64,000 bases of DNA. It comes from Balaenoptera acutorostrata. Its lineage: Eukaryota; Chordata; Mammalia; Artiodactyla; Balaenopteridae. The stretch is from positions 4,964,001-5,028,000 of the forward strand of contig NC_080079.1 in assembly GCF_949987535.1 (NCBI RefSeq). The letters run 5' to 3'. The notes beneath the pieces were generated by a model. The model was not told the origin of the DNA. It saw only the letters and a list, made by a program, of their open reading frames with translations, and did not search any database. Made by a program: the position numbers and the translations under genes. Shown here piece after piece: positions 1-10,885 of this stretch; the stretch's first letter is position 1, and every line of letters starts with the position of its first letter.

Positions 1-455
1 GAGACAGATGTGGGCTCTGGCTAATTCGGGCCTGGAGAGATTGTGGGGGGCTCACAGAATTAAAGGAGGATTTGAAGATCTGTGCCTGGGACAGGGCCTG
101 GGTTGACCCAGTATCTCAGTAGCAGGAACTCACAGACCAGCTGAAGTGGGATAACACTTATCAATGCTGCCCTGGAGGACAGTTCCCAGGAGGGAAAGTC
201 AGATTAACCTGGATGGGTCATGAGACCTCACGGAGTGGGTTCAGAGAAAGCAAGAACCATTGCATCAGAATCATCCAGAAAAGGGGCGGGGCCTTCCCAG
301 GAGGCCAAGTAGAGTGCTGCTACCGCAGGAAGCCTGGGGGAAGCCCGGGGACACTGGGCTGCCACAGGCACAGACGGACTCAGGGAGAGCAAGCTCCTGC
401 CTGAGAAGCAGCAGAGCGTAGGGCCATGAGGACAGACTCTGGACCACTGTCCTCG
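1..455. other. Unassigned sequence
   Basis: No repeat family, gene or RNA was recognised. Short open frames on both strands lack any recognisable protein motif and overlap one another, as expected by chance. Confidence 0.5.
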
Positions 456-457
456 CA

Positions 458-606
458 TGTCCCAGCTCTGTGACCTTCGACATGTGGCTTAACCTCTCTG
501 TGCCTCATCTGCAAATGCAGCCAGTATAAACCCCAACAACTACCCCATAAGCTTGTGGGGAGATGCTTTAATACAAGCACGATGCTTAGAACAGGGCCTG
601 GCGCTG
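458..606 (+). repeat. MIR SINE fragment
   Basis: The stretch follows the MIR core in order: a CTCTGTGACCTT segment, then CTTAACCTCTCTGTGCCTCA, then a counterpart of CTTAGAACAGGGCCTGGC near 588-601. MIR is an ancient tRNA-derived SINE shared by all mammals. This copy is heavily diverged and its ends are approximate. Confidence 0.75.
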
Positions 607-2774
607 CATGACGGGCTGCTGCTGTTCTCACGTTCTTGCCAAGATCCAGGAACTGCTACACCATTTGTGGAGCCCGGTGCAAAATGAAAATGTGGGCGTC
701 CTGTGTTCAAGACTAGGGGGACTTTCTAGGCAGCAACAGCAGATGGTTACACCAGTCCAGGCCCTAGGGAGCGCGGGGCCCCGAGGAACTACATGGACCA
801 CACACACGTGAAACCAGCCCTGCCTGGATCACACGGTGGGCAGAGCTGGCATTTCAACGTTAGACCGTCTCCTACAAAACCCAAGCATCTTCTGCTTCCC
901 CGCATCACCTCCCTATACAGTTTACCTTTTTCTAAAGAACCACCTCGAGGAAATAGCTGGGCTGTCTTGGGGGCTCAGGAATTCAGGAACATGAGAGTCA
1001 GAGAAGGTTGCTGACGACAGACCCCTGCTCTCTGGAAGGAGGCGAGCAGCCCGACCCTGAAAGCTGCGGACAGACCGCGAGGCGGGCTTAGTGACCAAGT
1101 CAGCCAGACCACCTTGAAACCTCTTAGGCTTGTGGTTCTGCGGGGAAAACTGTGTGGGCAGAGTGAGGTATGAAGTGAAGGAAAGAATGTCAGGTGGAAA
1201 GGAGAAAGGCCAGAAGGAGTTCAGCCCCGCACCATCTCAAGGTGACACACTTTATTAAGAAGTGACTGGCAGTAGAAAAGAGCCGCCGAGACTGTAAATG
1301 TCAGTTGGCGCCCAGAGTTGATGCCTATCATCGCCTGCAAAAAGGTCCCTCTTAGAGAAAGCAGCGGTGTCACAGCCGCACACTCCCAGCCCGTGTGATG
1401 AGCCTTGTCTGGGTCTGAGCCCCTGGCCCGGCTTCCTCCACTCATCCAAGGCTATCAGACGCTCTTGGAGAGAGAGCGTTCCAGTCTCGGCCCCTTGGCA
1501 CCAAGTCTGAGACTTCTGCCTTGCAGGCATCATTTTCTGGATGCTCGATGGCCAGGCCACAATTTGTATGCGTTAGTGATTTGGGACTACCTGTTGGAAG
1601 GCTGGGAAGAACAAATGCATTTCTTTCTTCTCCTAAGAAGCCCCTAAGTTCACCACTTTTTAAGACAGAGAAATGCAAGTGGCCCCTTCTGAGCCTCAGG
1701 GCTGGCGGTCACTGGCTAAGGTCCCTAGTGACCACATCGTCCCTTTTTCTTGCTGTCTTCCGTGCTCCCCACCTAACTTTTCAGGGCTTGTCTTTCTTTC
1801 AACCACAAAGATTCAGTCCCCTGCTCAGCAGCTCTCTGGTCCCTATTGGTGGACTCTGTGCCCCGGCCCTGGGATGGGCTTTTCCACAGCCAGCGCCCAG
1901 GGCCCCGGGAGGAGAAGGCAGAGCGCAGGGAGCTGACATCCCCTGACAGTCCTTAACCAGCAGCTGTTCCTGCCCGGGGGAAAGCCTGGCTGTCGTGTCC
2001 CCATTCGGCTTGTAGTCTTCTGATTTTAAAAGAAATTGAAACATTTTGGGAGGCCCTGAAAATAGCGTGGTTCCCTGCTGTGCCTTGTGGAGAAGCCAGG
2101 TGGGCTGGAGGGGCTCTGTGGGCGGGTGGCCAGAGCTCACATCCTTCCTTCTTCCCCGGTGCTGCTTCCCCAAGCCCGCCCTGGACTCTCCCTGGAGCTG
2201 GTCCAGCCCATCCCCTCCGCCACTGGCCTCCAGGCCCCGCTGCACATTTCCCACTTTGCTTGTCCATGTAGGGGGGGGGTCTGTCTCCCCAGGTCTCAGA
2301 ACCACAGCTTCCCCAATAATACCTGGCCCGTTTTGGACCCGTGATAAAGGGCACACAACAAACGCCAGCCAAATATTGTTGAATTCATCCATTCATTCCT
2401 GAACAATCCTTCATGATAAATTGAAGTCGGCAGACACTTTTTTAACCCAAAAACCATTACATGGGAAAAAACCGAAACTTAATTCCAAGTCTGAGAGAAT
2501 AAGGAAGACTATTCCTTTGCATTTCCATACTGTTGCCAACAATTTTAGCCTTGGATGGAGTTGACTTTCAGAAAGAGGAAAAAGTCGTTCAGAACCAGGG
2601 CTGAGAATTCAGTGGGGAATCAAACCGAGCGTTATTAGGACAAAAAATGAGCCATGGCTGGGAAGCCACAACAATGATTTTCTGGAGTTTCGAATAATTT
2701 GCCTCTGAAGAGCAGACCAAACGATTGTTTGAGCGATCACAGAAACACTGGAAAACGTAAGTCCACTCAAAAAG
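607..2774. other. Unassigned sequence, moderately GC-rich
   Basis: No gene was recognised. About eight CpGs cluster at 1010-1110, and 1840-2290 is GC-rich with overlapping open frames on both strands (the longest minus-strand one is 197 codons, ending near 1799). None shows a known domain or paired splice sites. The last bases before 2402, with TGTTGAATTCATCC, could be a small L2 tail. A GGGGGGGGG run lies at 2271-2279. Confidence 0.45.
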
Positions 2775-2785
2775 TGATGATTTTG

Positions 2786-3079
2786 GGGGCTTCCCTGGTG
2801 GCGCAGTGGTTGAGAATCCGCCTGCCAATGCAGGGGACACGGGTTCGAGCTCTGGTCTGGGAAGATCCCACATGCCGCGGAGCAACTGGGCCCGTGAGCC
2901 ACAACTACTGAGCCTGCGCGTCTGGAGCCTGTGCTCGGCAACGAGAGGCCGCGATAGTGAGAGGCCCGCGCACCGCGATGAAGAGTGGCCCCCGCTCGCC
3001 GCAACTAGAGAAAGCCCTCGCACAGAAACGAAGACCCAACACAGCCAAAAATAAATAAATAAATAATTTTTTAAAAAAC
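2786..3079 (+). mobile_element. CHR-type SINE, full length, with TSD
   Basis: The head GGGGCTTCCCTGGTGG is followed by an RNA polymerase III A box (TGGCGCAGTGG) and B box (GGTTCGAGCTC) of tRNA-Glu origin, then the roughly 200-bp CHR body and an AAATAAATAAAT tail. An exact 11-bp TSD (TGATGATTTTG) lies at 2775-2785 and 3080-3090. The exact duplication suggests a fairly recent insertion. Open frames across it on both strands are by-products of the SINE. Confidence 0.97.
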
Positions 3080-3090
3080 TGATGATTTTG

Positions 3091-4400
3091 AAAGGGAGTG
3101 GTACTCTCCTGTATGCGTCGGTTCAGGATTGTATTAAAAAGCACATTCTCATCCCATTGTAATCATAGCTCGTTACATCTCTGAAATGTGGCATGTGTTG
3201 ATGATCCGATAGTTCTTTAAAAATGTGATGTACTTTTCAGAGTTAAATAACCAACAGAATTGCAACTTATCCAAGCACATTGGTAATCACCAATAACGAC
3301 CTGGGGGCTCTCTAACTCCTTATTTCTGTGATAAAGTGGAAATTGCATCACACACACTTCATAATGCTTCATTATCACAACATTGATAATGCTGGAAGGC
3401 AGGGAATTCTGGTGATGTGGTATCAGGCCATTTTTGATCCAGCAAAGACTAAATCTTTATTCCAATTTGTCAACGATCAAGAATTTTCAGTCTTTCCTCT
3501 ATTGTAGGTCTCTGACATTCTCAAGTCTGATTTTCACGTTGGAGTGCTAACTTGTGGTTTCAGATAACTGCCATATTATTTTCTTCTTTTAGTAACACTT
3601 TACCGCTCAGAGTCAGGACCACATTTTCAGAGCATCTTCATAGTTTAGGTGCGTTCGGCTTCCTTAAGTGGTGCTACCCTGGTGGCTCTGCCCACAAGGG
3701 GGTCCCCTCTCCAGACAGCCTGGCCACCTGGGGACACCTTGGCTCCTGCCTCATGGCCACACCTAACTTCCTCTCATGAACACGAGGATGGCTTAAGACA
3801 GGAAGCGGCTTTCCAAAATACTCCAAAAAGACAAAAAGAAAGAAGATACCTTCTCATACATTTTATTTGGCTTTCTCCTACTGACGTGGATTCTCTTATA
3901 GCCATTTCATCTGACACAGGTGAACCAGGAGAAAATATTAAGGACGGTTTGTCCTGTCAGTGGGACCCATCGCCTGGTACAGAAACTATCTGCCTAGCTG
4001 CCTCTGGGAGTTTCTTTCTCTTCTGCCCGAGGAAGAGGTGCTTTATTCCACCCCGAGGAAACTTGAGCATCAGTTCTTTTGCTCATTTGATGGGACAGCG
4101 CTTCTCACTCCTGGTTTCTGGCTTTGTGAATTCAGTTTCTTTCCTTTCCCTGAGGAATGCTCTGCATTGCCAACCAGTGCTTTTAGGTTTTTGCATCATG
4201 TTGCAGAGTTGGAAAGAGGTGGGGCGGGTCCACAGAGTGGGTGTGGAGAGGCATCTAAGGAGAGAGATGCCAGGTTCCCTGGAGCACGTGAGACAGGCAG
4301 ATAGAAGAGGAGGGAAAGTCCCCAGGCACTGTGTAAGCCATTCACATGAGTGAAAATACAAGTAAGGACTTTGGGTTGGTTTGAAATTAGTTTCTGTTGG
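3091..4400. other. Unassigned sequence with one long chance-like frame
   Basis: No repeat was recognised. A 234-codon plus-strand frame runs from 3649 to 4353. Its translation shows no motif I recognise and has a mixed, low-complexity composition. A second frame (3960-4304) and a minus-strand frame (4083-4361) are open over the same DNA. It has no TATA or CpG context, so I treat it as non-coding. Confidence 0.45.
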
Positions 4401-6784
4401 CTGAGCTGATACTTGATCTTCTGAGATAGGGCTCTGAGGGTTAGGGCTTCAATAGTGATCCATTTCCAACCCAGTCATCCTTCCCTCCTCAGTCTTAATT
4501 AACTCCAAGCTCTGTGTGAAGCCAAGTTCTGCTGAATCTCTGTACCCATCTTGGCCTCATCTTCTTTGACACCATCCCACTGCTAATGGCCGTCATCTTC
4601 CATCTGGATGATGGGAGTGGCCTTCTAATTGTTGCCTCTGCTGCCAAGCTCTAGGCCAGTGGGTACCACGGATCAAATACAAAAGATCTTGCTCAGGCAT
4701 CATCCATAGGTTGTTCCTGGTCAGTGGGTGGCTCTCCTCCACGTGGTGATCAAGGACCAAAGCTCCTTCCATGTCAGGACTCCATCATCATCTAGGGTCT
4801 GTCGCTGCTCTGAAGTCTTGGTCCTGAGATGGTACCTATCATGCATTCACTAGAACTCAGTCAGATGGCGGCAGGGGAGGCAGGAAAGGAGTCCAGGAGA
4901 GGAGGTGGGTGTGGATGAAGAATAGCCATCTCTGCCACGGAGTAAACAGTGAAGTTCCCAAGTCTAGGAGAAGGGCCCACAAGGCAACCTCAGCTTGGTC
5001 ACTACCCACCTGAAAGGTCCAGCTCACTTCACTTTGAGGATTCAGTTTATCAGTCATAGGGGAGGGTTTGATGAGGCAATGCCTAGGCGCTAAGAAACCA
5101 CGGTCAATGTTCAGTGTGCTTCAAAACCATCCAGAAGTGTTCAGGCAGTTCTTCTTTAAAGTAGGCCTTTTGACTCTCCTGTCATGAACTTCCTCTCTCT
5201 GGTTGTCCCTTTTTTTAAAATCTGTGATTGAAATTGTTAATGAGTAGCATTAATTATAAAGTTCTTCTTTGCTGCTAAATACTTCAGTGCTCACTTGATA
5301 CTGCTTCCCCTTATTTTTATACCCATATAACCATTTCCGGTTAGAATTTTAAATATAGGTAATTGAAAGTGTATCTTGTAGCTGGGTAATAAGTGGAGAG
5401 CCTGTCCATCTGTTGGCAAAGAAGGTAGGCACGGTTTACCTCTCCCCTGAATCCGCCGTCTGTAATTTGGGTTGCCGACAGCACCATCTGTTTCCAAAAT
5501 CCACTTATCTGCAGTCGAGCAAGAGGGTAATAACTTTCCTGGGCTGGATTCAATCCACCCCTCACTTCTGACCAGCCGCCATCCTCCTGTCCCATCTGGG
5601 AGAAAGATTGACAATGGACAGCTGGGATCCCAGGCCAGCTCAGCCAGGAGAGCCTGCTTTCCTCCAACAAAGGGGATGCATACTGCTCCCCACAAAACCC
5701 TTATGTCCATGAGGAAAGAAGCTGGGAAAGCGCCCTTAACTGGTGAATATGAACACATTTCTGTTTCCCGGGAAACGACTCCCTTTGTGTCCTGGGATCA
5801 GCACAGAAACATTCTATATATTTTCCTCTCAATGCTATTCTCATCTTGCTGATGTGCAGCATATTGAGAAAACCCTGACATTTAATAAAACTTGGATGGC
5901 AATCCACTAAATCTGATTAACCCTTTTTAGCATTAACTGTCACTTCCTGACACCCACAGCAATGCTAAAAGCTTTAAGCATGAGTACAACTCATTTCAAG
6001 TGATAATACAACATCTCGGTTACAGGAGAGACTCCCTCACTTTCCAACTTGTAAAGGGGGGAGGTGGCGGGAATAGGGTTTAAACCATCTGGTATATTCT
6101 TAGCAAACCAGAAAGAACTTTGTAAGATAAGACAGCTGGTTTGGTTACTAGTCATGCCAAAGGAAGGTTTGGGGAGAATTAAACTCAGATTCATTTAGCT
6201 GAGTCATCTGTGAACAACGGTTAAATATGGGAAGCTCATTAAGAAGAGAATTTCTTCATTGAAATTTGTATGATAGTCAATTCATTCTTAACCACAACAT
6301 GATTAAAATCTGGACTCACAATTGCCACTTTATCAGCATTCTATTCTACATGCTCATTTCAAAAAAATCTGTAATAAAAAAGTGTTATTAGTGTGTACAT
6401 GAATTTTCAGTGGTTGTTTCCCCAAATTGCTGACTATCTCTGTCTCTACCCAATTTAGAGATATTATCCTAGAAAAGTAACCTGTGCAAAAACTACTTTA
6501 ATGCCAGAATTAGATCACTGTTATTTGTACCTGTCTTCAACCCTAATAGGAGAGGCTTCAAACGTTTGGAGGGCAGAATAAAAAGAGCTCACATGGAACT
6601 GGGAAAAACTGGCAAAAGGACATAAACGATGGTGATCAAGGCAGGTTCACTGATGGCCCTGGGGCTCCCTGCTGTGAAAGGCGGGCAAAAACCAGACAAG
6701 GCTGCTCTCCAAGGGGGTTGACAACATAGGTAAGAAATTCTGGTTCTACTTAAGCCAGTATTTCTATTGCAATACTCTGAGAGC
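4401..6784. other. Unassigned sequence
   Basis: No gene or confident repeat. The part at 4700-4780, with a phrase like CACGTGGTGATCAAGGACC, resembles an old interspersed repeat that I could not name. A minus-strand frame of 155 codons at 5291-5758 has no recognisable domain. 6200-6560 is AT-rich. Confidence 0.4.
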
Positions 6785-6915
6785 AAGAAAACAATACTCA
6801 TCTATAAAAGCCCTACTATGTGCCAAGCACTGTGTCAGGTTCCAGAGACTCAAAGAAGTCTACGTCCTGCTTTCTGTCCTCAAAAGATTTATAATAGAGC
6901 TGGAGAGAGGTATGC
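6785..6915 (-). repeat. L2 LINE 3' fragment
   Basis: The phrase CTACTATGTGCCAAGCACTG followed by TCAGGTTCCAGAGACT and a later GCTGGAGAGAGG matches the reverse complement of the L2 3' end. The fragment is old, truncated and without a TSD. Confidence 0.65.
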
Positions 6916-7115
6916 ACAAAGAAAGTGGGTGGTTCAAAGCTGCCTGAAAATGCCAGCAGGAAGGCACAGGAATGGGAAACTCTTGATGTCATTTCTACCT
7001 CTCATGCCCGTGCAGGCAGCACTAGTCAATCACAACACTCGTTTTGTCTGAACTGAGTTGTAGTTGCTGCATTTTTTTTTTTTCATAGCATCTATCATTT
7101 ATTTTAAAATACATG

Positions 7116-7407
7116 TCTTGGGGCTTCCCTGGTGGCGCAGTAGTTGAGAATCTGCCTGCCAATGCAGGGGACACGGGTTCGAGCCCCGGTCTGGGAAGAT
7201 CCCACATGCCGCAGAGCAAATGGGCCTGTGAGCCACAATTACTGAGCCTGCGCGTCTGGAGCCTGTGCTCCGCAACAAGAGAGGCCGCGATAGTGAGAGG
7301 CCCGCGCACCCCGATGAAGAGTGGCCCCCGCTTGCCGCAGCTGGAGAAAGCCCTCGCACAGAAACGAAGACCCAACGCAGCCAAAAATAAATAAGTAAAT
7401 AAATAAG
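7116..7407 (+). mobile_element. CHR-type SINE, full length
   Basis: Starts GGGGCTTCCCTGGTGGCGCA at 7120, has a B box GGTTCGAGCCC, and ends in an AAATAAATAAGTAAATAAAT tail. A decayed TSD is visible: TTTAAAATACATG at 7103-7115 against TTTAAAGTACGCG at 7408-7420, 10 of 13 matching. This copy is probably older than the one at 2786. Confidence 0.95.
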
Positions 7408-7460
7408 TTTAAAGTACGCGCCGAAAAAACCAAGAATTTGAAATTTGTATCTTCATTGAT

Positions 7461-7480
7461 TGTAAAAAAAAAAAAAAAAA
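7461..7480 (+). repeat. Poly-A tract
   Basis: About 19 consecutive A residues follow GATTGT. It may be the tail of a very short retroposed fragment, but no source element could be identified upstream. Confidence 0.7.
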
Positions 7481-8565
7481 AGAATACACGTCTCCTTGGA
7501 AGGAACACTGGTAAACCAATCAGTGTCATGCTTACATTGTTTCTTTGTTATTCTTCCCTGGGAGGGCTGGAAGGTTGAGCATCATTCAAACTACGTCACT
7601 TACTTAACATCAGAGAAATCAACACTCCCTGCTCACCCCCTCCTCACCAGAGTCGTAAGTGGCCACCACTTTAGCCCTCTTTGCCTTCAAGCCAGGGTCT
7701 TGCTCAGGTAGAGCTGCCGCCCTTTCTTTACCCAAATTCTGGGCCCCAAACTCTACAGCTAGCCTCATCGTGCCGGTAGAAGAAAGTTTAACAGATTTCC
7801 TAAATTTTGCCGGTAGTGCTCAAAGCATCTTCAACACGTGTTGTTTGCACTGGTCATAACACAGCGGGCTAGGATTTTTCCCTACGTGGTCCTCCATCCA
7901 GGCAGCCATTGATCAGCTGCAGTTGTCACATACAAGGACACCCACGTGCCATCCCCGGCCTGTACAGTCTGTGCTGGGAGGAGAAGGAGATGCCTCCGTG
8001 GGATCATATCCACTGATATTTCAAAGGCCAGTCTGTCTAGCTCTTCAGAGCTGAAGCAGAAGTGACAGAGAAAGGTTAAAGCTCTTGGGAGCAAAGTACC
8101 TGAGTGTGGAAGAGTCACCACGACTCCTCTGGGCAAGCTCAGATTCCTGATGTTTGGCTGTGGGGGTCTGGGGTGTGATTCCATCCTGGTGAGAGACGAG
8201 GCTACCTGTTCTAGGCCATTTGAGAGGGGGTAGGATGAGGGGGTATGAACTGAGTCCCCATACACACTTTCCAAGATGAGCAGAGGGTGTAGACTTGCCT
8301 GCAAGGGGCATTGTCAATGTCTTGTCAAGCATCCCAGTCCTACCATTTGGCTGGGATAAAGCATGTTCCTTGGGACAGAAATGAGACCTGCAGGGGAGGG
8401 CTGAGATGGGTGTGTTTTGACCTTAAAAAACAAATAACGTAGCAGGAAGTAAGATACTCACATTTTGCAGAGACCAGAGACCAAGAAGTGCCAGACTAAC
8501 AAGATAATATGTCCTTGAGATTGGCATATGGTTATCTCAGGAACAGAAGCTTGTCTTCAAGAAAT
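7481..8565. other. Unassigned sequence
   Basis: No recognised gene or repeat. The minus-strand frame at 7882-8304 (140 codons) and overlapping frames have no recognisable domain. Confidence 0.45.
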
Positions 8566-8700
8566 GTCCTCAAAAAATTCATTCGTTCAGCAAATATCTC
8601 CTGATTGCCTACCGCAGGCAGACCACAATGGCAAGCAAAATACACCTGGATTCCATACTCGTGGGGTTTGGAGTCCACTAGGAGAGATAGCATTCTTCAC
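8566..8700 (-). repeat. L2 LINE 3' fragment
   Basis: ATTCATTCGTTCAGCAAATA, followed by a decayed CTGATTGCCTACCGCAGGCA and a later GAGTCCACTAGGAGAGA, is the reverse complement of the L2 3' terminus. No TSD is visible. Confidence 0.7.
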
Positions 8701-8806
8701 CCGAGCCCACAAATGGTGATGTACCCTGGGTGATATCTTGATGTATTACTGTACTACTGACCTCGGAGAGGCAGCAGTGAGTGGTGGCGTGAAACGAGAT
8801 CTTACT

Positions 8807-8874
8807 TCCCTGCCCGGGAACTGAACCTGCGTAGCCTGGATGAAAACCAGGAATCCTAGCCACCACAGCCCCTG
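8807..8874 (-). pseudogene. tRNA-Glu-like segment inside the LTR
   Basis: The minus strand reads GGCTAGGATTCCTGGTTTTC, then ATCCAGG, GGTTCAGTTCC and a closing CAGGGA, matching tRNA-Glu with a TTC anticodon in a CCTGGTTTTCATCCAGG anticodon arm. The A box is damaged, missing about three bases before GTGG. The B box has one deviation (GGTTCAGTTCC for GGTTCGATTCC). It is not a functional tRNA gene. It lies between the LTR poly-A signal and the LTR 3' end, in the sense orientation of the LTR, so it is not a primer-binding site. Confidence 0.7.
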
Positions 8875-9465
8875 GCTCTTGCCCTCAGTGAAAAATGCAT
8901 TTCTCACGGAGGCAAAACTGTAAAAACAGGTACCAAGTTTATTATTAGAGACATAGCACAACAACAAGTGGGAGAGCACACAGAGAAACAGTTTGCTTAG
9001 TTAAGACAGAAGCAGGGCAGAGATGCACACCCGGAGAGAAAGGGTGTGGGCGTCCCCCCCAATGAGGAGGAGCCCAGTAAGGAGGCGGTGAAGTCATTCA
9101 CATAGGGCAGCTCTTCCGGGTCTCTGTTTACCTCTGGCCAATTATCTGGTTTCTTTTTCCACCTGACCTGCCCTGGGACCCTCCCCAGCATGCGTGTGCA
9201 ACTTTTTTCCAAGATGGATTACAGCCCAGAGGCCTATGGGACGGCCTTAGCATCACCTATTATGGTGTGGTGCCCCCTCCTTTATGACCCCCGAGGAGCC
9301 TTTCTGCACACGTGCAATGTCTCCCTTGCCCCAAGGATGGGATATGTATGACCTCTTGACCTTTTAACAGAGTTTAGTCCCACTCTGTCCCTGCCATAAA
9401 AATGTCCAGTGTCCGGTTATTTACCCTATTTTTGTTGCTGGCTTTTATATCGAGCTGCAGATCTT

Positions 9466-9654
9466 GAAATATAGACAGGAGTCCGGTCATAAATATGTAG
9501 TCCTGGAGCCCATTTGTCTCTTGCTTCAGGAAATGTAAACAGGGAGCTGGTAATGAATGTCCGGCCTGGAGCCCATCTTCTTCTCACCCCAGGAAGTGTG
9601 AACAGGAGACCAGTTGTAAATGTCTAGCCTGGAGCCCATCTATCTCCTGCTTCA
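9466..9654 (-). repeat. Three tandem ~63-bp repeats in LTR U3
   Basis: Units at 9466-9529, 9530-9592 and 9593-9654 (64, 63 and 62 bp) share CCTGGAGCCCAT, an ACAGG block and a closing CTTCAG or CCCCAG. They lie at the U3 start of the LTR, the usual place for repeated retroviral enhancers. The units differ at many bases, so the duplication predates or accompanied family evolution. Confidence 0.8.
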
Positions 9655-9781
9655 CTACTTTCCTATTGCTGCTGTAACAAATTACCACAACTGTAGCGTC
9701 TTAAAAGCAATTCAAATTAATTTTCTTAGCGATCAGAAGTCCAAAATGAGACTTATGGGACTAAAATCAAGATGTCAGCAG

Positions 9782-10288
9782 AATGAGAAAGAAGGCAATC
9801 CTGCCATTCACCACAACATGGATGGACCTTGAGGGCATTATGCTAGGTGAGATAAGTCAGAGAACACAAATATTGTATATCACTTATATGTAAAATCTAA
9901 AAAGCTGAACTTATAAAAACAGAGTAGACTGGAAGCTACTAGGGTCTGGGGGAATGAGGGTATTGGGGAGATGTTATTTAAGGGTAAAAAACTTGCAACT
10001 GATAGATACATAAGTTCTGGAAGTCTAATGCACACACAGTGATTACAGACAACAACTGTAATATAAACTACAAAGTTTCTAAGAGACTTGGTCTTAATTG
10101 TTCTCGCCACAAAAGAAAAATGATAATTATGGGATGTGATACAGGTGTTAGCTAACTCTAGGGTGGCAATCATATTGCAATATACAAAGTATCAAATCAA
10201 TACCTTGTACATCTGAAACTAACACAATGTTGTATGTCAATTCTATCTCAATAAAAAAAAATAGTTTTAAAACACATTTGATTAAAAA
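9782..10288 (+). mobile_element. 5'-truncated LINE-1 with 13-bp TSD
   Basis: Contains the ORF2 terminal segment encoding an NMDGP-like stretch, then the L1 3' UTR and a CAATAAAAAAAAA-type end. Exact TSD AAGATGTCAGCAG lies at 9769-9781 and 10289-10301. The coding remnant is only a few dozen codons with stops. It is inserted in the MLT1 LTR. Confidence 0.9.
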
Positions 10289-10407
10289 AAGATGTCAGCA
10301 GGGCTGTATTCCTTCCGGAGGGTCCTGGAGAGGATCTGTTTCCTTGCTTTTTCCAGCTTCTAGAGGCTGCCCCCAATTTCTTGGCTTGTGGCCCCTCATT
10401 CCATCTT

Positions 10408-10615
10408 TTTTTTTTTTTAAATATCTTTATTGAAGTATAATTGCTTCACAATGGTGTGTTAGTTTCTGCTTTATAACAAAGTGAATCAGCTACACATATA
10501 CACACGTTCCCGTATCTCCTCCCTCCCGCATCTCCCTCCCTCCCACCCTCCCCATCCCACACCCCCAGGCTGTCACAAAGCACCGAGCTGATCTCCCTGT
10601 GCTATGTGGCTGCTT
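10408..10615 (-). mobile_element. LINE-1 3' UTR fragment with 16-bp TSD
   Basis: The T-rich start, ATCTTTATTGAAGTATAATT and a C-rich CTCCCTCCCTCCCACCCTCC segment are the reverse complement of the artiodactyl-type L1 3' UTR. Exact TSD CCCCTCATTCCATCTT lies at 10392-10407 and 10616-10631. Only about 208 bp were copied. Confidence 0.93.
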
Positions 10616-10885
10616 CCCCTCATTCCATCTTCAAACCTCATCTCTCCAAACACCCGTTCTGTTGTCGCATCTCCCTTTTCTGATTCTGACTCTCCTGTCT
10701 TACTTTTATAAGGACCCTTGTGATTACATTGGGCCCAGCTGGATAATCCAGGAAACTCAACCATCTCAAGATACTTACCTTAATCACATCTGCAAAGTCC
10801 CTTTTGCCATTTAGGTAACGTCAGTGGTTGCAAAGATTAGGTTACAGAGACGGTCATCTTTGGGCAGCCATTTTTCAGCCTATAA

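Larger units (their letters stand above)
8758..9654 (-). mobile_element. Solo retroviral LTR (ERV1-like), TG...CA ends, 4-bp TSD
   Basis: Read on the minus strand the element begins TGAAGCAGGAG at 9654 and ends CCGAGGTCA at 8758. It is flanked by CTAC at 8754-8757 and 9655-9658. TG...CA ends and a 4-bp duplication are typical of gammaretrovirus-like ERVs. A poly-A signal AATAAA (minus strand) lies at 8938-8943. The U3 side carries three tandem repeats (9466-9654). The stretch after the poly-A signal contains a tRNA-Glu-like segment. No gag, pol or env sequence remains, so it is a recombined solo LTR. The subfamily is not assigned, and the boundaries rest on the TSD and the host LTR alignment. 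Confidence 0.75.
8742..10885 (-). mobile_element. MLT1-type LTR (ERVL-MaLR), split by three insertions
   Basis: The LTR opens TGTATTA at 8742, resumes at 9659 with TTTCCTATTGCTGCTGTAAC, continues at 10302-10407 and 10632-10885, and ends near GCCTATAATA. The pieces join into one MLT1 consensus in reverse orientation once the inserts at 8758-9654, 9782-10288 and 10408-10615 are removed. It is an old solo LTR and codes for nothing. Its own TSD could not be found. Confidence 0.85.

Noticed and set aside
2589..3144. Recurrent peptides such as LEPVSPALAG and TTAPPGKP on both strands in many places
   Set aside because: They are translations of CHR SINEs and recur at every long copy.
8807..8874. Functional tRNA-Glu gene
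   Set aside because: The A box has a deletion, the B box has a substitution, and the segment sits inside an LTR.
10773..10785. Strong minus-strand splice donor (AAG|GTAAGT)
   Set aside because: It lies inside the MLT1 LTR and has no exon attached.
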